64,000 nucleotides of DNA from assembly GCA_028023455.1 (NCBI GenBank), contig JAQFVV010006503.1, positions 361,001 to 425,000 on the forward strand. The letters run 5' to 3'. Source of the stretch: Epiperipatus broadwayi. Its lineage: Eukaryota; Onychophora; Udeonychophora; Euonychophora; Peripatidae. How positions within the stretch are numbered: position 1 is the stretch's first letter; every line of letters starts with the position of its first letter. A program made the position numbers and the translations under genes. Of the stretch, positions 37,250-49,045 are shown in pieces. The notes beneath the pieces were generated by a model, which worked only from the letters and a program-made list of their open reading frames with translations, searched no databases and had not been told where the DNA came from.

Positions 37250-38345
37250 AACAAATTTCTATAGTTTAATTGATAGGTTTCAAATTTTCTGTTTTACAAC
37301 TTTGATACAACTCATTTTATGGAAATATATTAATAACTTTTACTAATCATTTATTAAGCTAGATATCATCACTAGCTACTTAATGAATAAAATATTAATT
37401 TATTTGTGTTCATTTATGAAGAAGTTCCAAGTTCATAACAAGGGTTCTATTGCAAGTATATTGTTCTGTCACTCCTGCTGCTTGTATTGGTAATGATATG
37501 TATGCTTTCAGATGTGCATTAATGATAAAATTAATTAATTCTATTTAAGCCATTTACTTATTTACATTTTGATATTCCATATGTTATAGTGGAAATTCTG
37601 GTGAACAATGACTAGTTTGCTGCTTATTAAGATGTATGACATAATGATATTTTGTGTGTATTTATATTTATGCATGCTCTCAAATGCAGATACTTCATAT
37701 TGCTAATATAAACAACTGAAGTTAAAAACCTTAGGTACATCTGCTTGATTATATTTTATATATTATGATTTATTGTGCATGCAGATTTTATCTTTGTCTC
37801 TTAACAAAAAACTGAGAGTATGATTTAATTTCATTATAAAATTACCATTAGTAATAAGATTGTTTATTACCATCAAGATGCATTGGTCATTGGTTTTAAA
37901 TCCTGTCTAGATATTTCATTTTCATATATGTATATATGAATTAAATGATATCATGTGCATTTATGTTTATATGATGCATTGATGTATAGTAAACTAAATC
38001 AAAGTAATAGTTTAATAGTGGTAATATATTATTGACAAAGATTTTAAATAAGAATAAAATTAGTATGAAGTTAAATGTAAAGTCTTTATGGTAAGTAGTT
38101 AATAGAGACTGATAAAGTTAATTTTGCAATTATAAAATTCAGTATTTGATTATAAAATTAATGGTTACATGTGAGAACTATTTGTACTTATCATTGAGTT
38201 ATTGTAACTTTGATGCTACTATCCTTTGGATGTTGAGATATTATTTTGATTGTGGGTTAATAAACATATCACATATAGATTTAACTGTTGGTTGCCTGAT
38301 TCATTTAAAGAGAAATGTACACTTGCCTTTGACCATTACAATATA
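37250..38345. other. AT-rich spacer between element copies
   Basis: No supported gene. A 75-codon open frame (38146-38373) runs into the (AT)n border and looks incidental. Confidence 0.5.
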
Positions 38346-38352
38346 TATATAT

Positions 38353-40512
38353 ATTATAATGATCCAGATGTAATTGACTTACTTAACATAATCTGCACTA
38401 CAGGGCGCCACTAGGCATTTGAACCTAGAAATTTTATATAGTAGGCAGATACGTAAGTTAAAAATAAATAAATTATTTTATATATTTTGGTTGATTCGGT
38501 CATTAGGCCATTGTCACTAGCTCAATGGAACAGCAGAGATTTATATTTTATAAATTCCTATCTAAGAATAATTTTTAAACAAGAATAAAATAAGCCATTG
38601 CCAGTAATTAAACACACAAACATTTATTTACGCACATATATATTTAAAATTATTTTTACATTTTAAAATTTAACTTACATTTTTAACTTTGATTTTAATT
38701 TACATTTTAATTTTTATAAATTTACATTTTTAATTTTTATACTATTATAAGTTTACATTTTAATTAAGTTCGCACATATGGATTTATAAAATGTGTTTTT
38801 AATGAATGTTGAGTATAGATCGGTTACATAGATTACATGGTCAAAAACATTCCAAAGTAAACATAAACGATCAAAATATAAAGGCATTGATGGAAATGCA
38901 GAGGGAAATTTATAAGAAACCCAATGGCATTCATCATAAGATGCCGCAAGACACCAATAACTTAAAAGACATCTGACATAAATACATCTTAGATACTCAC
39001 CATAAGATATCAGTATTTACTGAATGTCTAGTATATTTTGATCAAATATGAAAACCAAAAACATAATTAACTGGTAACGAACGCATGCAAGCGTCTATAC
39101 TCAACTTAAATTTAATGCATCTTTATTTAGAGTGTTGAGTATGAATAGACTACATAGATTTGCATTTGAAAAGAAAATATTCAAGCCTTGTTTAACCTTA
39201 GGCCAAAAGTTCGCAGTCAAACCAAACTTCAATCCATCTGATATATCAATGTGTTCAATGTAATACGAATACGGCAGCATAATTAGGTTAACAGAAGAAA
39301 CTGCTTCCTGTCAGATAGGAATATTATATCTATCTGATGATAAGAGCAATAAAAAAAACTCCATAGGAAGGAACTGCGGTCTCTGTCTTATAATTCCTCC
39401 CATAGGCAAAATAAGTGTGTGCGGCGTATAATAGTGATTCTGCCCGTAGCGAATCTCGTACTACATCTACTAATTACACCAATATATCCAATCCATTGAC
39501 CTAATTCAACTACAAAATGAATAACCTAAGATTACCCTCCCCTAATATAACTTTACAAATCTATATAGCCATTCACACCCGACTTAAGTTTAATATTTAT
39601 ATAGTTTAATTTATCGAAAAACAGAAATCATAATAAAAACTTAAAAGAACAAAAAAATAAATGGAAATGATTTTACAAAAAAGAAATACATCAAATAAAA
39701 TTATAACTAATTAATAAATTAAGTTGGTCAGATAGGATTCCATTTCTTATAAATTAAATAATGAAAAAGTTTATATTTTAAAGTTCTTAGTGTTTCCAAA
39801 TTAATATTCATTTAAGTTCATAACGTGCTTACTGTTTTAGAAATGTTCATTAGTTATCCGTTGCTTGCCATTTTGAATCCAATGTTAAAATCCCTTGATG
39901 ATCCTGTGGTCCTTTTTTAGGAAAAGCACTGTTTCAGTTTCCTTTTTTTTTTTACAACTGAAGGAATTGAAAGTGCGTCTTTCAATCCCTTCACCTCCAA
40001 CCCTCTCCAACTTAACACATATCTGTCCTCCTGTAATAACTAACTCAATCATTTCCAAACTTTTCCTTTTATATTAATTTTAAGGATTCAATTGACATTA
40101 CATCATCGATGTGATGGTCCTTTCGCTGAGGTCCGATTCCATTGTTTTTCTCTCCTATCTGACCATTGCTTATACATTTAAATGCCCAAGGCTAGTCTAC
40201 ATTGACTAATTAAAATAATCATTTCCATTTTTCAATAACATTAATTAATTTGTTTTCAAACTTAAAGATATATTTTTATCTCTAAATCTTTTTTAAGTTT
40301 TTGCTTTTACAATACTTTTTCTATTTTTAATAAAGTTTTATTTTAATAATTTTTTTCATCTGTGCGATTTTATATAGATATGAGTTTAGTATAGAATTTT
40401 AATTTTCAATTTTTAATTCTTAAAAAAAAGAAGTTTTATTTGCAAACTTTTATTTTTTTCATGTTTACTAATAAAAAAACAATGTAATGACATCTGTGCC
40501 CATTACATATCA
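38353..40512 (+). mobile_element. 2.15-kb non-coding element with inverted ends, copy 1
   Basis: Begins after (AT)n with TATAATGATCCAGATGTAAT and ends ATGACATCTGTGCCCATTAC. Outermost bases of the two ends are inverted relatives (TRTAATGR.C.CAGATGT on both). The interior is AT-rich with a CACTAGGCATTTGAACCTAG palindrome-like block near the left end (about 38409-38428). No coding capacity: only short, unrelated open frames. It matches copy 2 (offset about 2.9 kb) nearly base for base over long stretches, so the duplication is recent. A non-autonomous DNA transposon is the likeliest class; a solo-LTR-like origin is possible. Confidence 0.75.
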
Positions 40513-41256
40513 GTATACTTGCTTAAAAAAAATGAACAAAAAAAATACTTAGGGTTAGTAATTACGGTACACGATTAACGAAAATTTACAAAACATTCGG
40601 TTAGTATTTTTTTTTACAAAGATTATATAAAAAAAAAAATGTTGCCTATCATTTTCCTAAGGACCATTTATGGCTACGACTCCTCTCCCCAAGCATTCTA
40701 TTTTTTTATACATTTTATTTTTACACACGGCATGACAAGCAAATTTTATAAATTATTTATTTAAGAAGGTTGCATTGAGGTAAATATGTTTTAAAGAATA
40801 ATGGGTTTAAACGTGTAAATTTGCAGCACAATTATAAATACCACCAACTTATTTATGACTAATTGAAATGCATACATAAGCTTACACTGACATAATTCCC
40901 AAAAGTACTCATCATAAGGTACCACATTTTGATCATAAACTTATGTAGCTGTGCACACTTATACACGTTAAAGCATAATATACATTAACAAAAATAAAGC
41001 ATATTTATTGCAACCTTTTGACTTTTTTTTAACAAAAATTAGTTTTAAAATTATTTATACTTTCTCATGTTTAATATATATGTGCAATTTCTTTCTGGCA
41101 GTGCTTTTAAAACAAAATTCAAATTATAACTTTACGTTAGTACAAAAAATATATTTATACTCGTTTCAGACAAAATATTAGGGGCATGATTTATCTTTAA
41201 AATTCTCAGGGTACTGGTGGTTTATTAAAGATCGGCCCCAGTTGGGAGACCAGTTA
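40513..41256. other. Spacer between the two direct copies
   Basis: About 740 bases of AT-rich DNA without open frames or repeats that I recognise. It ends GTTGGGAGACCAGTTATATT just before copy 2. Confidence 0.6.
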
Positions 41257-43418
41257 TATTGATCTGGATGTAATTGACTTACTTAACGTAATCTGCACTA
41301 CAGGGTGCCACTAGGCATTTGAACCTAGAAAATTTATATAGTAGGGAGATACGTAAGTTAAAAAAAATTATTTTATATATTTTGGTTGATTCCAGTCATT
41401 AGCCCATTGTCACTAGCTCAGTGGAACAGCAGAGATTTATATTTTATAAATTCCTATCTAAGAATAATTTTTAAAAAAGAATAAAATAAGCCACTGCCAG
41501 TAATTAAACACACAAACATTTATTTACGCACATATATATTTAAAATTATTTTAGTATCAGTTTACATTTTAAAATTTAACTTACATTTTTAACTTTGATT
41601 TTAATTTACATTTTAATTTTTATAAATTTACATTTTTAATTTTTATACTATTATAAGTTTACATTTTAATTAAGTTCGCACAGATGGATTTATAAAATGT
41701 GTTTTTAATGAATGTTGAGTATAGATTGGATACATAGATTACATGGTCAAAAACATTCCAAAGTAAACATAAATGATCAAAATATAAAGTCATTGATGGA
41801 AATGCTGAGGGAAATTTATAAGAAACCCAATGGCATTCATCGTAAGATGTCACAAGACACCAATAACTTAAAAGACATCTGACATAAATACATCTTAGAT
41901 ACTCACTGTAAGGTATCAGTATTTATCAAATGTCTAGTATATTTTGATCAAATATGAAAAACAAAAACATAATTAACTGGTAACGAACCCATGCAAGCGT
42001 CTATACCCAACTTAAATTTAATGCATCTTTATTTAGAGTGTCGAGTATGAATAGACTACATAGATTTGCATTTGAAAAGAAAATATTCAATCCTTGTTTA
42101 ACCTTAGGCCAAAAGTTCGCAGTCAAACCAAACTTCAATCCATCTGATATATCAATGTGTTCAATGTAATACGAATACGGCAGCACAATTAGGTTAAGAG
42201 AAGAAACTGCTTCTCGTCAAATAGGAATATTACATCTATCTGATGATAAGAGCAATAAAAAAAACTCCATAGGAAGGAACTGCGGTCTCTGTCTTATAAT
42301 TCCTCCCATAGGCAAAATGAGTGTGTGCGGCGTATAATAGTGATTCTGCCCGTAGCGAATCTCGTACTACATCTACTAATTACACCAATATATCCAATCC
42401 ATTGACCTAATTCAACTACAAAATGAATAACCTAAGATTACCCTCCCCTAATATAACTTTACAAATCTATATAGCCATTCACGCCCGACTTAAGTTTAAT
42501 ATTTATATAGTTTAATTTATCGAAAAACAGAAATCATAATAAAAACTTAAAAGAACAAAAAAATAAATGGAAATGATTTTACAAAAAAGAAATACATCAA
42601 ATAAAATTATAACTAATTAATAAATTAAGTTGGTCAGATAGGATTCCATTTCTTATAAATTAAATAATGAAAAAGTTTATATTTTAAAGTTCTTAGTGTT
42701 TCCAAATTAATATTCATTTAAGTTCATAACGTGCTTACTGTTTTAGAAATGTTCATTAGTTATCCGTTGCTTGCCATTTTGAATCCAATGTTAAAATCCC
42801 TTGATGATCCTGTGGTCCTTTTTTAGGAAAAGCACTGTTTCAGTTTCCTTTTTTTTTTTTACAACTGAAGGAATTGAAAGTGCGTCTTTCAATCCCTTCA
42901 CCTCCAACCCTCTCCAACTTAACACATATCTGTCCTCCTGTAATAACTAACTCAATCATTTCCAAACTTTTCCTTTTATATTAATTTTAAGGATTCAATT
43001 GACATTACATCATCGATGTGATGGTCCTTTCGCTGAGGTCCGATTCCATTGTTTTTCTCTCCTATCTGACCATTGCTTATACATTTAAATGCCCAAGGCT
43101 AGTCTACATTGACTAATTAAAATAATCATTTCCATTTTTCAATAACATTAATTAATTTGTTTTCAAACTTAAAGATATATTTTTATCTCTAAATCTTTTT
43201 TAAGTTTTTGCTTTTACAATACCTTTTCTATTTTTAATAAAGTTTTATTTTAATAATTTTTTTTATCTGTGCAATTTTATATAGATACGAGTTTAGTATA
43301 GAATTTTAATTTTCAATTTTTAATTCTTAAAAAAAAAAGAAGTTTTCTTTGCGAACTTTTATTTTTTTCATGTTTACTAATAAAAAAACAATGTAACGAT
43401 GTCTGTGCCCGTTACAAT
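41257..43418 (+). mobile_element. 2.15-kb non-coding element with inverted ends, copy 2
   Basis: Same landmarks as copy 1: GATCTGGATGTAATTGACTT (41261-41280), GCCACTAGGCATTTGAACCT, GTGTGTGCGGCGTATAATAG (near 42322), and the right end GATGTCTGTGCCCGTTAC, then (AT)n. Differences from copy 1 are scattered single bases and few-base indels, including a short TAGTATCAGTT insertion around 41553. Open frames at 41659-41853 and 42001-42186 (minus) are shared with copy 1 only as sequence, are interrupted there, and are not genes. Confidence 0.78.
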
Positions 43419-43429
43419 ATATATACATA

Positions 43430-44332
43430 TTCACATCTCTTATCCATGCAGTTCATATGTAAGTTTTTTATGTCTCTTGTTTTACATGAAGCTATTCATT
43501 CAGGAATGATAATGGACTAGGTCTGCGGTATTGATTTTATACAATTCTTTCTGAAAATTATATAGATATTGCCATTTATAATAGCCATCATCACTATGTA
43601 AAATTACCAGGAGAAACATTAAACTCCATATGTAGATAATGTAGGCATAATTCATATTTTTGGAAAGTACATTTGATATAGAATCTTTGATTATATATCA
43701 AGGTAAATGGTGGTACCACACTACTTGTTTATATAATTCATACAACATGTATGTTTAATATATGTTCATTATATTTTTATCATTATGTAAGTGGCAATCT
43801 ATGGAATTTGTTAAACATCATATTTAGTCTGCACTGTGTACTATTGCATATTTAGCACGTAAATATGTAACCAGATACATTTCGTCACTTAGCTAGTTCT
43901 ACTCTCACTTTTTTTTACAGTTACAATATATTCAAATTGTAAAATTGTTTATTGTTTATATATTTTATTTCATAGCAAACTTGATATAGGGAAGTTTAGT
44001 ATTTTTATTTACACACAAATGACAGTCTTAGTTCAAGTCTTTTTATATATATGTTTATACACAGACAAATCAACTGTTTATAGCTCATATGTGGAACTTC
44101 ATGCCCTAAAATGATATATGACTTTAGTTATTTTAAGAAGTAGTATTTTATTAGCCATGCATATATACCTGCAGACATATGAATATTCATATCTCATAAA
44201 AAATATTCAATGAATCTTCCTCAAGAAAAATAATCTTGATTTATCTACAATGTATTTTGAATTTATAAATGTGTAGTTTCTTGGAAAGAACAAAAGTATA
44301 ATTTGACAATAGAAATTGAATTTATTAAAATT
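43430..44332. other. AT-rich DNA without recognisable features
   Basis: No supported gene or repeat. Confidence 0.5.
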
Positions 44333-44348
44333 ATTATTAACAAAATCA
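44333..44348. repeat. 16-bp target-site duplication, left copy
   Basis: ATTATTAACAAAATCA, repeated exactly at 44628-44643. Confidence 0.85.
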
Positions 44349-44627
44349 AACAGAGAGTGCAAACCTCTCAAGCGCTTAGCTCAGTGAGTTGAGTGTGAAG
44401 ATATTTAACATTCATGCTTGAGGGTGAATATATTTAAGATTCACGCTTTCAGATCTAAGTACTTTGGACTGGCTTGGATATATAGAAAGACAATTAAAGA
44501 AGAGAGGAACCACCCTTTTCTTGTTAAATTCTCTGTCTCAGTATTTGCGAACTGATTGGCTAAGCACTTGAGAGGTTTGCATTCTCTCAGTTTAATTTCA
44601 ATACCATCTGCACTTTGTAAAATAAAT
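44349..44627. mobile_element. Fold-back SINE-like insertion with 16-bp duplication
   Basis: 279-bp insertion. The left arm (about 44351-44385: AGAGAGTGCAAACCTCTCAA, GCGCTTAGCTCAGT) is the reverse complement of the right arm (about 44550-44590: ACTGATTGGCTAAGCACTTG, AGAGGTTTGCATTCTCTC). TTAGCTCAGTGAGTTGAG at 44377-44394 resembles a tRNA D-arm/box A; box B is not clear. Exact 16-bp duplications frame it. A 67-codon minus-strand frame over it is incidental. The internal tRNA-like sequence differs from families Y and Z. Confidence 0.8.
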
Positions 44628-44739
44628 ATTATTAACAAAATCATAATATAAAAATGTGAATATTTTATTTGAAATTATATTTCATCAAATAGAAAGCCAT
44701 ATTTGTAAGATGATTCTCACATTGTTTTAGTTAAAACAG

Positions 44740-44998
44740 GCAAAACTCACTATACGTATTGCCACACACAGCAAGCTAGAGTAATCAATGGATGCCAGAA
44801 GGCTTGTGCATAAAATCCCCATCTAGTGCCTACTCATCCAATATCCCCAGAGTAGTTTCTGGCTTGTGGCCTTTGTCAGTGAGAAGCCTTGGATCTGAGA
44901 GCATTGCACCTAGGTCTTAGGATCTAATGCAACCCTCCAGCAACCACCTTTTATCTCCATTTAACTACAAAACCACGAGTCTTAAACTGAAAACACAT
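44740..44998 (-). mobile_element. Hammerhead element, minus-strand copy of the 48.7-kb family
   Basis: GGATCTAATGCAACCCTCCA, GGCATCCATTGATTACTC-like and AGGCTTGTGCATAAAAT phrases match, in reverse, the element at 48657-49045. Orientation is minus and it appears truncated at the body side (about 44998), lacking the conserved internal box. Confidence 0.65.
44845..44885 (-). ncRNA. Hammerhead-like motif, mutated core
   Basis: Minus strand: TCTCA, then CTGACAA (44879-44873; G8 replaced by A), GGCCACAAGCC as stem II region, GAAA (44859-44856), CTACTC, then TGGGG closing stem I. The G8 change should abolish cleavage. Kept here as a fossil of the family. Confidence 0.5.
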
Positions 44999-44999
44999 T

Positions 45000-45780
45000 A
45001 ATGTTTTAGTTATCATGCTTTCAATCACAAAAGCAATATGGATAAAAGTTAATGTTTGAATTAATAAAATGGTAAAAGGAGTCTAAAATTCCATTCGTGT
45101 AGATTTATGAAACTTTCCTCTCAAGATAATCTTGTTTTATTTAGAGTTTTGTTTACCCATATATCAAATCTATATAAACATGAGATCGTTATCTTACATA
45201 TAACAGTTTTTAGGTATTCACTTTTTTACAAATAATTCAATGATTATCAGAGTTGACTATGAGCTATGTAAAAGTCCTAAATGTTCTTGTAATCTGAAAA
45301 AATCCCAGGTTTCTTCCAAGTTCAAACCCAGATTGTAGACCCAGCACAATAATTTGTTAATTATTGTGCTATTAAACAATTTTTGGATTGAAATCTTATT
45401 AATACACTTGATTTAAAAATTAAAAGTCTTATTGTCATTTGGTCAGTTTATTAAGTGAGGATCAAAGGTTTACTTAATTTGATTAAACAGAATGTTTATT
45501 TACTTTTCCAGTCATGAAATACACCAAATAACATAGCACATTATTTGATTTTTGAAATAAAAATATGAACTGTTTGAATTACTTTATATGTTGATAGCTG
45601 AAATTTTTTGCTATTTAAATTTCATCATATTATTCTTCAGTAGACAAATACCCAGATTTAATGTAATTTCATTTTGTTTCAGATTATTACTTTTGTAAGA
45701 GGAATGGGAATTTATAATATGATATTGAGTTGTGAAGAAATGCAATATTTTATGTAGCTATAAGAATGAAAATGGATATG
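45000..45780. other. AT-rich DNA without recognisable features
   Basis: No supported gene or repeat. Confidence 0.5.
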
Positions 45781-45814
45781 CGGTATATATATATATTGCC
45801 GTTTATAATATAGA

Positions 45815-45955
45815 TCAAGCATACCAGCAGAATGAGATAGCATGGATAGTTGAGCGTCGTGTGAAAGTCTGAGTTTAAACCCTATTTATTACATAAAGGA
45901 GTGCAGGTATGAAAAAGTCTGTACTGTAGAAAAAATTCATATATAAATAATATAA
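45815..45955 (+). mobile_element. tRNA-like SINE, family Z with tail
   Basis: CATACCAGCAGAATGAGATA, then TAGCATGGATAGTTGAGCG (box A-like), GTGAAAGTCTGAGTTTAAAC (box B-like, decayed), and a tail with GTGCAGGTATGAAAAAGTCT and GTACTGTAGAAAAAATTCAT. The tail is what allows the left end of the 34.2-kb fold-back insertion to be recognised as SINE sequence. Confidence 0.65.
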
Positions 45956-45959
45956 AAAT

Positions 45960-47930
45960 TTTATAGATTATTTATTATTTTGTTTATTTCAGTTTTGTTG
46001 ATTACTAAAAAGGAAATTATGAAATTACGTTATTATTGATGTAAGAGGAATTGAGAAAGATTATTTTTTAATGTTAATAAAAATGCTTAACTGAGAAAAA
46101 TTTGTTTTTTAAATGAGTTATAATTTAGATATTTTTCTCATCACATTACTAATTGCTATTATATTTCCTGCTTGAATTTTTAAATACATTTTTTATGCTC
46201 ATTAAAAATCTTCTATTTGTAAGATAAATTTATAATAGTGAAAAATAATAAATTATTCTTTTTTTAAATATGATTTAAAAAACAGTATATCAGGCAGGGC
46301 AAATCCTTTTCTGGTTTAGTACAATGCTAAACTGATATATTCTAGAACTTTAAGTCTATTGTTCATGGCTTCATCTGGCATTTTTCATGATTGGACTTTT
46401 TATTAACACCTAAGCAATAAACTATCTAATTATAATTCGGAAAAGACAGAAAAATAAAAGAACACGCTTATCTGTTAATAGAAAATGATAACTTTTTTAC
46501 TGGAAGAAAAAACAACAGCTAATGAGAAAAAATATATGATAAAATTTGGATATTAGTACAGGTGATAATTAAACTTTCAAATCCACCATTTCTTTGTATT
46601 GTATTCATATAAATGTTTTCATAGTTAAGTGTAACAGAATCATTATAATATTTATTACATTTCTTTTCTTGACGAAGTCATTTATCAAATATTAAAAAGC
46701 TTCATAGAGAAAAAAGGTAAATATACTTTGATAAGTACCGTATTTATCAAAACTAATGACAAGAAGATATTAAGGAAATAGTCAAGTTGTATATTTACTT
46801 TTAGAAATAGAAGGGATTAATGAAATTCAAAGTTATGGTGAGAGAGACAAGAAGAGAACCAAATTATTGATTATTCAAATAATTTAATTATAAAAAGCAT
46901 ATTTTAAACGACTGAGATATTCCATTCATATGGTAGAAAAGTGTTCATTGGAAATCCAAATAAAAAACTAGGAGAGCAAATGAACTTGGACCTTAAATAA
47001 AGTAACATTTCATTAGAAAACAGTTTTAACAATAAAGAAGGTATGACCAAGCCCTGAGTAAAATGTATATGTTAAAAGTTTTCCTAATGCTTTCAATAAA
47101 TTGTTTAATTAGTATTAAAAAGTGATATTCAAAAAACGTATTAAAAATATCTTTAAATATAACCTTTTATCAGCGCGATTATAGATGAAGTAATGCGGAA
47201 GTACTGAAAATCCCTAGCGAGCTATATGTAAACTAACTGACGGTAAATGTAAATTATCTTGAGACAATCAATTTCAAATATCTCAAGAATATTTCCTAAA
47301 TATACTAAATACATTTATTTTGTTCCTTATGCATAAAAAATAAAGTTAAAACAATATTCAAGCTAGTACTAGTATTAAAAAAAAATATCTACATATTTGG
47401 CGTCCTGTTAATAACTAGAAAATGAACTATCTCTTCAAATAGTTCTTTCTTTAAAATATATTCTTATTCACATCTAAAATTTTTTCATTGAAGAAATAAT
47501 CTGATTCACTTTATTAAATAATGAATTGCATTGATAGAGATAAGATTTGACCAAATTACAAAAAAAGAATTTTTGATTTTTTTTTCAAAAATGAATTGTT
47601 TAAGTAGTTTTTATAATAACCAATTATCAAATGAAATAATTAAAAAAAAAGTGTTTATTCAAAAATTAAAAAAACCCAAACAAATAAAACTATTGCTTCG
47701 CATGAAACTCTATTATTATTTATTAATTAAATAAATTTTATTACTAGAAAGTATCCAGGAAAGTGGATGAAAGAATACCGAAAAAATAAACATCATTACA
47801 AAGTATGACAAAATGGAAATATTTAGAACAATAATTGAAAAGTGGTAAATAAATTGAGTAAAAAAATTGTCGAATATGAAATTAAAGACTTTAAGCTATA
47901 TTTAATAATAAATGATCCTAACTTTTTTTT
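45960..47930. other. AT-rich stretch, no gene supported
   Basis: Between 46.6 and 47.1 kb the plus strand is A-rich and may be old retroelement debris, but no motif supports this. A 67-codon frame at 47531-47734 is lysine/asparagine-rich and looks compositional. Confidence 0.45.
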
Positions 47931-47935
47931 TAATG

Positions 47936-48064
47936 TGTAATTGAAACGGAAGTAATTACTCCCTCTCGGTTATGTGATGTCAAAAACAATAAACGATATC
48001 ATGCTTTTATTGTTTTTGATGTCACATAACCCAGAGGGAAGTAGTTACTTCCGTTTCCATTACA
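47936..48064. mobile_element. Hairpin MITE-like element
   Basis: Arms of about 57 bp: TGTAATTGAAACGGAAGTAA at the left edge and its reverse complement ending TTACTTCCGTTTCCATTACA at the right edge. The inner arm is GGTTATGTGATGTCAAAAAC facing GTTTTTGATGTCACATAACC. The loop is about 14 bases. The palindrome runs to the very ends and begins TGTAAT, as a terminal-inverted-repeat element would. No duplication longer than a few bases could be seen. Confidence 0.8.
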
Positions 48065-48071
48065 AATAAAA

Positions 48072-48600
48072 TATAGAGTGGATGCTGAAGGGAGCTTGAA
48101 AGTCTGTGTTCAGATCCTCTATATTACATCTAGACTCGAGGTATATAAAATATAATTGTATTTAAAATATTACAAATTCAGCCTATATCCTACCCATCTC
48201 TCTTCTGTTCATTTAAATGGACAAGATCTTATACATGTGGAGTCAGATTGACTTGAAGTCAACATGGGTATGACAATAATATTGGCATTAACAAGAAATT
48301 TGGGCGTTTTATCCATCAGATTTCCAATGGTACAGATGGCTGAAGAGTTGGGGGTGGAATAGGTTGAAGTCTTCCCATTAAAATGTGAAGATGTGCTCTC
48401 TTAATATAAACCAAACACTGGTTATGTATATATGTGTGGGAGATCATGATCTAGACCAACTGATGAGTGCTGATTCAGCACAAAATATTTATATTGGAGA
48501 TCATTTAACTTTTTCACATATGTTTGCTCATGTGTATCAGTTGTACGAAAGGGAATAAAAGTCTGTGTTCAGATCCCCTATATTACACCTAGACACCAGG
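48072..48600 (+). mobile_element. Family Z tandem dimer (period 459)
   Basis: Head 1 has GGAGCTTGAAAGTCTGTGTT at about 48091; head 2 has GTCTGTGTTCAGATCCCC at about 48561. Equivalent bases are 459 apart. Both heads are followed by CTATATTACA and GTATATAA. The body (48140-48440) aligns with 33430-33700. A hammerhead-like core with a well-formed stem II lies just upstream of head 2 (48448-48502), so the unit looks like a hammerhead-delimited monomer carrying a tRNA-like box pair. Confidence 0.7.
48448..48502 (+). ncRNA. Hammerhead ribozyme-like motif of family Z
   Basis: Stem I in two parts: GATC (48448-48451) pairs with GATC (48499-48502), and CCAA (48456-48459) pairs with TTGG (48494-48497), with an internal loop between. 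Core CTGATGA at 48460-48466. Stem II is six perfect pairs, GTGCTG/CAGCAC, around ATT. The next triplet is AAA where GAA is expected (G12 replaced by A). Stem III is A-U, U-A, A-U; then U48492, A48493 as the cleavage dinucleotide. The sister copy at 33.72-33.75 kb keeps GAAA but has lost CTGATGA. The G12 change should inactivate this copy. Confidence 0.6.
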
Positions 48601-48656
48601 TATATAACAAATACCACATGATCACTATCTCTTATACTAGCACATAATTGTTATTA

Positions 48657-49045
48657 AACAAGGCAAAACTTTCCATATAGTAGTGCCACCCTGTGCCAAC
48701 CAGAGTATTCAAAATGTATAGGTGCTGAACTGAGTTCAGACCCATATAACTATAAGCTATTGAGCTAGATTGAAAATATTTCATTTTCAATTTCATTCTC
48801 ATAGTTTTGTAGTTAAGTAGAGATAAAAGGTGGCTTCTGGAGGGTTGCATTAGATCCTAAGATCTAGGTGCAGTAGTGTCAGATCCAAGGCTCCTCACTG
48901 ATGAAGGCCACAGGCTGGAAACTGGTCTGGGGATATTGGATGAGCAGGGACTGGATAGGAATTTTATGCACAAGCCTTCTGGCATCCATTGATTACTCTG
49001 GTTGGAACAGGGTGGCACTACTGTATGGAGAGTTTTGCCTTGTTA
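48657..49045 (+). mobile_element. Hammerhead element with about 50-bp inverted ends
   Basis: Left end AAACAAGGCAAAACTTTCCA ... CCAACCAGAGTA (48657-48708) is the reverse complement of the right end (48994-49045). Order: inverted fragment, conserved internal box (48721-48780), body, hammerhead (48893-48932), 3' part. No open frame; a 72-codon minus frame (48632-48850) is incidental. Architecture is identical to the 34.9-kb element although the sequences are largely different. Confidence 0.75.
48893..48932 (+). ncRNA. Hammerhead ribozyme, complete core
   Basis: Stem I CCTCA (48893-48897) pairs with TGGGG (48928-48932), including one U.G pair. CTGATGA at 48898-48904. Stem II GGCC/GGCT with ACA loop (48906-48916), flanked by A and G. 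GAAA at 48918-48921. Short stem III A-CTGG-T, then C48927 as cleavage base. All core nucleotides match the consensus. Stem III has only two firm pairs. Confidence 0.7.

Noticed and set aside
39335-39375. CTGATGA in the 2.15-kb element as a hammerhead
   Set aside because: No GAAA at a usable distance and no complementary flanks.
38353-43418. LTR retrotransposon with 2.15-kb LTRs
   Set aside because: The 740-bp interior has no coding, primer-binding or polypurine signal that I can see, and the third copy stands alone in inverse orientation; not excluded but not favoured.
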